A stretch of 10,846 bases of DNA, taken from contig CAKURN010000026.1 of assembly GCA_934675695.1 (NCBI GenBank), positions 1-10,846 on the forward strand, written 5' to 3'. Shown in pieces: positions 5,385 to 10,846 of the stretch. Position numbers and translations under genes: made by a program. Numbering within the stretch: the first letter of the stretch is position 1; each line of letters begins with the position of its first letter. Below the pieces are notes generated by a model. That model was not told the origin of the DNA. It was given only the letters and a program-made list of their open reading frames with translations, and searched no databases. The DNA comes from an uncultured Candidatus Melainabacteria bacterium. Lineage in GTDB: Bacteria; Cyanobacteriota; Vampirovibrionia; Gastranaerophilales; Gastranaerophilaceae.

Positions 5385-5462
5385 TGGCGGGAACGACGGG
5401 GCTCGAACCCGCGACCTCTTGCGTGACAGGCAAGCGCTCTAACCAAACTGAGCTACGCTCCC
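5385..5462 (-). tRNA. tRNA-Asp (anticodon GTC)
   Basis: Read on the minus strand, the cloverleaf is complete. The acceptor stem GGGAGCG pairs with CGTTCCC (one G-U). The D arm is GCTC/GAGC with a 10-base loop containing GG. The anticodon stem is CTTGC/GCAAG with loop CTGTCAC. The T arm is GCGGG-TTCGAAC-CCCGT. The discriminator base is G, followed by an encoded CCA. Total length is 78 bases including CCA. Anticodon GTC reads aspartate codons GAC and GAU, and G as discriminator fits aspartate. Confidence 0.97.
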
Positions 5463-5496
5463 AAACCATATTTAATTTTCAATGTGTGTATTTCTA

Positions 5497-5524
5497 TTCT
5501 TAATCAATCAGAATAAAATGTCAA
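5497..5524 (-). promoter_or_regulatory. Probable promoter of tRNA-Asp
   Basis: On the minus strand a perfect TTGACA (5524-5519) is followed after 16 bases by TAAGAA (5502-5497). Transcription would start about 28 bases before the tRNA. It lies just after the rpmA stop codon, so the tRNA can be made independently of the ribosomal protein operon. Confidence 0.5.
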
Positions 5525-5538
5525 GTGTTAATCAAAAA

Positions 5539-5793
5539 TTATTTTGCGTAAACACTAACTTGTTTTCTTGTTCTTCTGTATGGTTCAAATTTAACAACGC
5601 CATCAATCAAAGCGAATAATGTGTCGTCTTTACCTTGACCTACATTGTTACCAGCGTGGAATTTAGTACCTTTTTGTCTAACTAAAATATTTCCAGCCAA
5701 AACTTCTTCATTAGCGAATTTTTTAACGCCTAATCTCTTGCTTTCGCTATCACGACCGTTCTTTGATGAACCTACACCCTTCTTATGTGCCAT
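5539..5793 (-). CDS. rpmA: Large ribosomal subunit protein bL27
   Basis: A small basic component of the 50S subunit whose N-terminal tail reaches the peptidyl-transferase centre. The 84-residue protein matches the family along its length: MAHKKGVGSSKNGRDSESKR, LGVKKFANE, VLAGNILVRQKGTKFHAGNN, VGQGKDDTLFALIDGVVKFE. It starts directly with MAHKKG, with no cleavable extension of the kind found in Firmicutes. The gene follows rplU after 3 bases. Its ribosome-binding site (AGGAGA) lies inside the last codons of rplU, so the two are translationally linked. Confidence 0.98.
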   Translation of the reverse strand: MAHKKGVGSSKNGRDSESKRLGVKKFANEEVLAGNILVRQKGTKFHAGNNVGQGKDDTLFALIDGVVKFEPYRRTRKQVSVYAK

Positions 5794-5796
5794 TTT

Positions 5797-6153
5797 CTAT
5801 TCTCCTGCTTCTTCAGTTGCTTCACCCTTAGCTGATTTAGCTTTTGTGTTGATTTTGTTAATCATAACACGAGTGAATTGTTGTCTATGACCTTGTTTTA
5901 CTCTTGTGCCCTTTTTAGGACGTTGTTTGTAAACAATCACTTTTTTAGCTTTGTCATTTTTTACAACGGTACCGTCAACAGTAGCAGCTGCTACATAGGG
6001 TCTTCCTACTTTTGATTTTTTGCCGTTAACTAACATAACGATTTTGTCAAAAGTAACTTTTTCATCAGCTTGAGCATCTAATAACTCGATATCAACGTAT
6101 CTGCCTTCTTCGAGTTTGTATTGCTTTCCGCCAGTTTCAACTATTGCGTACAT
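5797..6153 (-). CDS. rplU: Large ribosomal subunit protein bL21
   Basis: A 23S rRNA-binding protein of the 50S subunit, 118 residues. The start MYAIVETGGKQYKLEEG is the family signature. It is followed by VTFDKIVMLVNG, VGRPYVAAATVDGTVV and the basic C-terminal motif VYKQRPKKGTRVKQGHRQQF with TRVMINKI. After residue 100 there is a short extension rich in Lys, Ala and Glu (about AKSAKGEATEEAGE), which is longer than in many homologues and probably disordered. An AAAGGAC ribosome-binding site precedes the ATG. The gene is first in the rplU-rpmA pair, the classic order, and has its own strong promoter. Confidence 0.98.
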   Translation of the reverse strand: MYAIVETGGKQYKLEEGRYVDIELLDAQADEKVTFDKIVMLVNGKKSKVGRPYVAAATVDGTVVKNDKAKKVIVYKQRPKKGTRVKQGHRQQFTRVMINKINTKAKSAKGEATEEAGE

Positions 6154-6227
6154 TTTATGTCCTTTCTTTTAAGGAATCGTAGTCAGAAAATGTTGTTCTA
6201 ACTTTAGACACGATCAACCTATCTGCA
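6154..6227 (-). promoter_or_regulatory. 5' leader of the rplU-rpmA mRNA
   Basis: The predicted transcription start near 6227 leaves about 74 bases before the rplU ATG, much longer than other leaders in this window. A small imperfect hairpin is possible at 6194-6210. Ribosomal protein leaders often bind their own product for feedback control, but I cannot match this one to a known bL21 leader RNA. Confidence 0.35.
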
Positions 6228-6233
6228 TGGAAT

Positions 6234-6262
6234 ACTATATCTAAGATAAAAACTACTGTCAA
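6234..6262 (-). promoter_or_regulatory. Strong promoter of rplU-rpmA
   Basis: On the minus strand a perfect TTGACA (6262-6257), a 17-base spacer and TATAGT (6239-6234) form the best consensus sigma-70-type promoter in the window. It lies between pdxJ and rplU, so the ribosomal genes do not depend on pdxJ transcription. No clear terminator is seen after pdxJ. Confidence 0.85.
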
Positions 6263-6313
6263 GCACAAAGTCAATTTGTTTACAAAACTTATTTTAAAAA
6301 AGTTTAAGAAATA

Positions 6314-7021
6314 TTACTTGATTAAATCGAGCATTTCATCGATTGCAGTTTTTAAACCAACAAAAACAGCACGAGAAATTATGCTATGTCCGATATTTAA
6401 TTCACAAAGTCCTTTTATTTCGTGCATCAAATGAACATTTTGATAGTTCAAACCATGACCTGCGTTTACTTTTAAGCCCAATTTTTGAGCATGAAGTGCT
6501 GCTATTTTTAATTTTTCCAGTTCGTTTTTGTAATTGTTTTCTTCAAATGCATTAGAAAAAGTTCCCGTATGCATTTCTATGTAATCAGCTCCAATATATG
6601 AACTTGCTTCGATTTGTTTTATATCAGGGTCAATGAACATACTGACCAAAATCCCTTTTTCTTTTAAAGGTTTTATAAAGTCTTTTAAATATTCTTTTTG
6701 CGATTCTACATCGAGTCCGCCTTCTGTTGTTATTTCTTGGCGTTTTTCAGGCACTAAACAAACACTATAAGGAACAAGCTCGAGTGCTATATTTTGAATT
6801 TCTTTTGTAGCAGCCATTTCGAGATTGATTTTTGCACCTAAATTCTTTACATTGTACAAATCTTCATCTTTTATGTGACGTCTATCTTCCCTTAAATGCA
6901 TAGTAAGAGCAAGAATATCTTCTTTTAGTGCAATTTTTGCAGCTTCTACTATACTAGGCTCTATTCCGCCTCTAGCGTTTCTTAATGTTGCTATGTGGTC
7001 TATGTTTACTCCCAATTTCAT
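6314..7021 (-). CDS. pdxJ: Pyridoxine 5'-phosphate synthase
   Basis: This cytoplasmic enzyme closes the pyridine ring of vitamin B6 in the DXP-dependent pathway. It condenses 1-deoxy-D-xylulose 5-phosphate with 3-amino-1-hydroxyacetone 1-phosphate. The 235 residues form a TIM barrel with all family blocks: GVNIDHIATLRNARGG (4-19), MHLREDRRHI (41-50) with catalytic His42, NLEMA (66-70) with Glu68, VPEKRQEITTEGGLDV (90-105), HTGTF, NAGHGLNYQNV (186-196) with His189, and ELNIGHSIISRAVF (207-220), which binds phosphate. The start is the first Met of the conserved MKLGVNIDH. There is no Shine-Dalgarno sequence; TATTAT lies 6 bases upstream, so the mRNA is probably leaderless. It is transcribed divergently from the large zinc-ribbon ATPase gene. 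Its presence implies de novo B6 synthesis, if the other pdx genes exist elsewhere. Confidence 0.97.
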   Translation of the reverse strand: MKLGVNIDHIATLRNARGGIEPSIVEAAKIALKEDILALTMHLREDRRHIKDEDLYNVKNLGAKINLEMAATKEIQNIALELVPYSVCLVPEKRQEITTEGGLDVESQKEYLKDFIKPLKEKGILVSMFIDPDIKQIEASSYIGADYIEMHTGTFSNAFEENNYKNELEKLKIAALHAQKLGLKVNAGHGLNYQNVHLMHEIKGLCELNIGHSIISRAVFVGLKTAIDEMLDLIK

Positions 7022-7027
7022 ACTTTT

Positions 7028-7033
7028 ATAATA
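7028..7033 (-). promoter_or_regulatory. -10 element of pdxJ, placed for a leaderless transcript
   Basis: TATTAT on the minus strand lies 6 bases before the pdxJ ATG. No clear -35 box is present at the normal distance. The spacing matches that seen at marR and the pilin-like gene. Confidence 0.4.
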
Positions 7034-7089
7034 CTACAAAATTTTTTTCGATAATGTTTGTTTACAAAAATTAAATTTTTTTATTTTTA

Positions 7090-7117
7090 TTGTATAATGA
7101 TTTTGTAACGTTATAAT
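7090..7117 (+). promoter_or_regulatory. Probable promoter of the large zinc-ribbon ATPase gene
   Basis: TTGTAT (7090-7095), 16 bases, then a perfect TATAAT (7112-7117). Transcription would start about 7124, just before AGGG (7126-7129), which lies 9 bases upstream of the TTG start codon at 7139. A second TATAAT overlaps the -35 box at 7093-7098. Confidence 0.5.
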
Positions 7118-7138
7118 ATTTTACTAGGGTTTTTTAGT

Positions 7139-10100
7139 TTGATTTGTCCAAAATGCAAAACAGAAGTATCAAATAAAGACGAAGTTTGTCCTAATTGTAA
7201 TCTGCGATTAATCTTCAAATGCCCAAGATGTGGTGAATCTACTCGTCTAGGCTCAGTGAGTTGCAAAAAATGCGGTTTTACTTTTGTAAAATTTTGTCCA
7301 AAATGCGGAAGTGCAAACTACGCTTCCAGTTCTGTGTGCAGAAAATGCGGAAAAGAATTTGTAAACGAAAACACACAAAGTATCATCAAACGACTAGACA
7401 AAGAACCTTCTTCTACCCATAAAATCTTAGCAAAAGAAGAAAATGAAAACACGCCTTCTAAAAACCTAAATAGATTTGAACAACAAAAACAACAGCAACA
7501 AGAAGAAATTGAAAAGCCCACACTAAAAGAAATAAAAAAAGAACCCCAAAAAGAACCGGCTAAAAAAACAATTCTACAACAAGTAATAAAAACAAAAGAA
7601 GAAAAAAAAGAAGAAACCGTTGCCCAAAAAGAAACCCCGCAAAAACCGCTTCTTTTCTATATTGACTTCATAAATTTAGAATCGACTTTTGAAAAATATG
7701 ACGACGAAGAATTTAAACAAAAAGTAATTCGCAACATAAAAACTACAGTCAAAATAGCTTTTGGACAAGATTGCGACTTTATCGACGCTCATAGCGTGAT
7801 GTTTAAGTATCTTCACCAAAAAACAACAAAACTTTTAGACAAAATAGAAATATTTGAAAAAGAATTTGCAAAATTTAACCAAATCCTTGAAAAAACCCTA
7901 GATACGGGGCTTTGTTACAAATTTGCAATTTCAACAGTTGACGAAGTAAAGAAAAACAAAGAAGTTCAACAACTAAAATTAGGCTCAGAAAAAGATATCA
8001 TAATATCTTCGGGTGCTTATTCGCAATTAAATAGCGAATTGTCTTTGATAAAAATCTCACCTGATTCGTATAAAATGATATTTTTAGACAAAAAACCGGT
8101 TTTTGAACAATCTGAAACCGAAAAATACGAAAAAGCCCTAAAAACCCTACTAACAAACCTCACAGAACCAAATTCTCAAATTAGAGCAATTTCTGTTAAT
8201 GCAGGCAGAGGCGTTGGAAAAACCCATCTGTTGACAGAAGTCTACAACAAAGCTCAAACGCTCCAATTGAACAATTCTTTAGTTTTTTATGCACAGTGTT
8301 CGGCTTTGACCCAAATTAGCCCTTATGGCTTAATTCAGAGCTTCTTTATGAGCCTTTTTGATTGTCCAAACATTCTAAAAGGCGATTTCAACATAAAAAT
8401 CTTTGAAAAGAAAGTTTTAGACAAATTAAACTTAAACAAAATAAATTCTGACACATTAGAAACCCTTGCAAACATAATATATCCAATCAAAAAAGACAAT
8501 TTTGAAAGGATTTTGATAAACAAACAATACACGTTTGAATATCTGAAAGACATTTTTGAACAAATAAAACAAAAGAAAAACATAATATTTATTATTGATG
8601 ATTTTGATTTGATTGACGAGTCTTCTTACAGTTTCTTGAAATACCTTGTTGCAGCTGATTATTTCGCTCATGATGCAAAATTGGTTTTAGGTTACAAAAA
8701 CGAACACTCTATTTCGATTTATTTCCAATCCAGCAAATTCAACAGTAACAACTGTCTAAATATCTCATTAAGAAGCTTTTCAATTGCAGAAAGCAAAGAT
8801 TTAATAAAAAGACTTTTGGGCGAAAATTCTTCTGTTCCGGATGAAATTTTATCTCAAATTGCCTACAATGCACAAGGCAATATCGCTTATATTGAGCAGG
8901 TTTTGCAGTATTTGTTTGAACAAAAAGTCTTTTATTTCGATAACGACATCGTAAAACTAAGACCAGATAAAACAAACTTTGAAATTCCAACAAACATGGA
9001 ATCTTGTTTTTACAAACGTTTAGACTATTTGAAACAACAAAACGAAAAAGAATACATATTCTTAAATACAGCTTCTTTACTAGGTGACAAACTGGACTAC
9101 AGAACGCTTTCTTCTGTTTTTAAACTAAATGAAGAAGAATTTTTTGAAATCGTTAAGAAAGGATATTTGAAGCTAAAAGCCGACAAATCATACGGTTTCA
9201 AAAATTCTTTAACTTGGTCATATTGCTATATAAAAGCAAAAGAAGAAGCTTTAATCAAAAACGACGCAAGAAATCTGCTCGTTGAGTTGAATGACAAAAT
9301 AATCTCAACTCCTCTGATTTGCCCGATTTTAGCTCAAATTATAAACAACAAAGACCTTGCTTTCAGTTTGTGGACAAAAAACCTCCAATACGCAAACTAC
9401 ATAGGCGATACAAACATCTATGCGATGGCACAAAAACAGAGTTTGATATTGCTCGAAAGCGTAAAATTAGACAATTTTGAATACACAAAAAACAACATTT
9501 GCGAGCGACTCGGAAAATTAATATACGAAAAAAATCCAACAGAAGCAAAAGACTACCTTGCTTATGCAATCGCTTCTGCACAAAAAAATGACGAAGTAAA
9601 CAAAGTAATTGATTTATCAGGATATTTGGTAAAAAGTGCATACCTTACACAAGACTACACCAGTGTCAAAGAAATTGTAGATAATGTCTTAAAATACTTT
9701 GATACTGCTGACAAATCAGAAAATAAAGCAACAGTTGAATTGCAAAATACACTAATCAAAACCAAAAAACTAGAAGCCCTGTTGGAGATGGGTTCTTGGG
9801 AAGAAATTGCAAACATTGTAAACAATGAAATAAATCCTGTTTTAGAAAAAAATCTCAAATTTTTCTACAATCACAAATGGATTGACCAAGGTGAAATATA
9901 CGACACTCACATAAAAGCAAACATTATTCTTGCCCAAAGCTACGCTGAACAAGGTTCTGTTCTTGCAACAGATTTAATTAAAGAATTAGACAAAGAAATA
10001 AACAAAACAAAATCAAAATCTTATGATACTTTAAAAGTTCTTCTTTTATATGCAATGGCAATGTATTATACTTCAAAAGGCTATTTTGTCGATTCAGAAC

Positions 10101-10846
10101 TCGTTTTGCAAGATATTTTGAAAGATTATTCTTATGTAATAGATACGCCAAAATTAGTCTGCAAGTGGAATACAATCAACATCATAAACAAAATACTAAA
10201 AGGCGAAACTAAAAACATAAAACAAGAACTCTTTGAAGCAACGGCTTATGCCAACAACTCAAACGACGAAGTTTCAAAAAATCTTCTAAAAACGCTTCTT
10301 GCTTATGTATTTTTGGAAGAAAAAACATATTTAAAAGCAATAGAAATCGCAACCAGTCAAATGCAATTCTTCTCAGAAAGAAAACTTGCATTCGGAGCAA
10401 TGTTGTCATGGTACATTAGTGCAGCTGCTACAGTACAAACAAAAACAGACACATATTGCATAGAAATTTGTGAAAAAGCTGTTAAAATATGTGAAAATGC
10501 TCAAAACAACAACTACTACTTCAAAATCTTGTTCCAAGAATTGTTGTCTAGAGCGTACCTGAAATTAAACGACAAAGAAAACGCAAAAATGTACTGCGAT
10601 TTAGCTTTGCAAAATGCAAACATGAACGAACTATTTTATTTGCAAGTAAGATTAAACGACTTAAAAGCAGAACTAGCCAGAGAAAGCCTTGCTTCTCAAC
10701 CTGACAAATCAAAATACGAATATGCAATGAATACAATAAAACTATACGAAAACACAATAAACACAGCGAAAATGCTGGATTTAAAATCTTACACCAACAA
10801 ATTAAACAAAGATTTGACTTCTTTTAAAGCTCACTGCCAACTCAAC
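7139..10846 (+). CDS. Triple zinc ribbon, degenerate cyclase-like domain, STAND/AAA-type ATPase with helical repeats (partial)
   Basis: One frame is open for at least 1236 codons and runs off the window. The start is taken as TTG at 7139, which gives MICPKC and has AGGG upstream; no in-frame ATG or GTG precedes it after the stop at 7106. Residues 1-71 hold three zinc ribbons (CxxC pairs at 3/6 with 17/20, 28/31 with 42/45, 53/56 with 67/70). Residues about 85-170 are a Gln/Glu/Lys-rich linker. Residues about 172-325 resemble a class III nucleotide cyclase: FYID with Asp176, FIDAHSVMFKY with Asp216, and DIIISSGAYSQL. The segment with the transition-state Asn-x3-Arg is missing. An ATPase follows with Walker A AGRGVGKTH (355-363) and Walker B IIFIIDD (482-488). 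The rest, to residue 1236, is mainly helical and TPR-like. The order matches zinc ribbon-cyclase-ATPase-TPR signalling proteins. It is probably a cytoplasmic switch or scaffold; the ligand is unknown. Confidence 0.88.
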   Translation, partial: MICPKCKTEVSNKDEVCPNCNLRLIFKCPRCGESTRLGSVSCKKCGFTFVKFCPKCGSANYASSSVCRKCGKEFVNENTQSIIKRLDKEPSSTHKILAKEENENTPSKNLNRFEQQKQQQQEEIEKPTLKEIKKEPQKEPAKKTILQQVIKTKEEKKEETVAQKETPQKPLLFYIDFINLESTFEKYDDEEFKQKVIRNIKTTVKIAFGQDCDFIDAHSVMFKYLHQKTTKLLDKIEIFEKEFAKFNQILEKTLDTGLCYKFAISTVDEVKKNKEVQQLKLGSEKDIIISSGAYSQLNSELSLIKISPDSYKMIFLDKKPVFEQSETEKYEKALKTLLTNLTEPNSQIRAISVNAGRGVGKTHLLTEVYNKAQTLQLNNSLVFYAQCSALTQISPYGLIQSFFMSLFDCPNILKGDFNIKIFEKKVLDKLNLNKINSDTLETLANIIYPIKKDNFERILINKQYTFEYLKDIFEQIKQKKNIIFIIDDFDLIDESSYSFLKYLVAADYFAHDAKLVLGYKNEHSISIYFQSSKFNSNNCLNISLRSFSIAESKDLIKRLLGENSSVPDEILSQIAYNAQGNIAYIEQVLQYLFEQKVFYFDNDIVKLRPDKTNFEIPTNMESCFYKRLDYLKQQNEKEYIFLNTASLLGDKLDYRTLSSVFKLNEEEFFEIVKKGYLKLKADKSYGFKNSLTWSYCYIKAKEEALIKNDARNLLVELNDKIISTPLICPILAQIINNKDLAFSLWTKNLQYANYIGDTNIYAMAQKQSLILLESVKLDNFEYTKNNICERLGKLIYEKNPTEAKDYLAYAIASAQKNDEVNKVIDLSGYLVKSAYLTQDYTSVKEIVDNVLKYFDTADKSENKATVELQNTLIKTKKLEALLEMGSWEEIANIVNNEINPVLEKNLKFFYNHKWIDQGEIYDTHIKANIILAQSYAEQGSVLATDLIKELDKEINKTKSKSYDTLKVLLLYAMAMYYTSKGYFVDSELVLQDILKDYSYVIDTPKLVCKWNTINIINKILKGETKNIKQELFEATAYANNSNDEVSKNLLKTLLAYVFLEEKTYLKAIEIATSQMQFFSERKLAFGAMLSWYISAAATVQTKTDTYCIEICEKAVKICENAQNNNYYFKILFQELLSRAYLKLNDKENAKMYCDLALQNANMNELFYLQVRLNDLKAELARESLASQPDKSKYEYAMNTIKLYENTINTAKMLDLKSYTNKLNKDLTSFKAHCQLN

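Noticed and set aside
5645..5890. Plus-strand open frame of 81 codons across rpmA and rplU
   Set aside because: It is antisense to two certain ribosomal protein genes and has no start signal.
7318..10757. Many short minus-strand open frames opposite the large ATPase gene
   Set aside because: The plus-strand frame is continuous for over 1200 codons with clear domains; the minus-strand frames are short, rich in Leu, Phe and Cys, and lack start signals.
1..10846. CRISPR arrays, insertion sequences, attachment sites or a defence island
   Set aside because: I saw no regularly spaced direct repeats, transposase motifs, terminal inverted repeats or integrase genes; the tRNA-Asp gene has no visible duplicated 3' end nearby.

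Overview
The window is AT-rich bacterial DNA with short intergenic gaps. It carries housekeeping genes on both strands: ribH, ogt, rplU-rpmA, pdxJ and tRNA-Asp. A lineage like the Gastranaerophilales/Vampirovibrionia (non-photosynthetic relatives of Cyanobacteria) would fit. The reasons are the AT bias, a pilin-like protein with a Trp-Asp/Glu-Trp type N-terminal region and a Cys-rich C-terminus, and an L27 that starts directly with MAHKKG instead of the cleaved N-terminal extension typical of Firmicutes. This placement is an inference; no taxonomic marker was searched.

Layout. At 1-709 (minus) is the 5' part of a single-pass membrane protein with a Pro/Glu/Lys-rich tail, cut by the window edge. 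At 776-2022 (minus) a PIG-L-family protein that has lost its deacetylase motifs is followed 14 bases later by ribH, probably in one operon. At 2129-2833 (plus) is a secreted or anchored pilin-like protein. It converges on a small secreted Ala/Lys-rich coiled-coil protein (2883-3251, minus), and a hairpin lies between them. ogt (3343-3864, minus) repairs alkylated DNA. The region 3865-4363 holds no intact gene, but 4082-4276 is the decayed remnant of a DHA2/EmrB-type drug exporter with in-frame stops. Next come a MarR-family regulator (4364-4768) and a small cupin (4821-5195), closed by a strong terminator. The same perfect 14-base palindrome lies in the marR promoter and just before the cupin gene. 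tRNA-Asp(GTC), rpmA, rplU and pdxJ follow on the minus strand. From 7139 to the right edge one uninterrupted plus-strand frame of at least 1236 codons encodes three zinc ribbons, a low-complexity linker, a degenerate class III cyclase-like domain, a STAND/AAA-type ATPase and a long helical repeat region.

How the parts work together. The marR-cupin pair looks like a small autoregulated circuit left behind after its exporter decayed. The large protein has the domain order of the zinc ribbon-cyclase-ATPase-TPR signalling proteins, but the cyclase part appears to have lost catalytic motifs. Several genes (the pilin-like gene, ogt, marR, pdxJ) have no Shine-Dalgarno sequence. Each has a TANNNT -10 element 6-7 bases before the ATG, which suggests leaderless mRNAs. 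Genes inside operons or with a short leader (ribH, the PIG-L gene, rplU, rpmA, the cupin gene, the secreted protein) have clear Shine-Dalgarno sequences.
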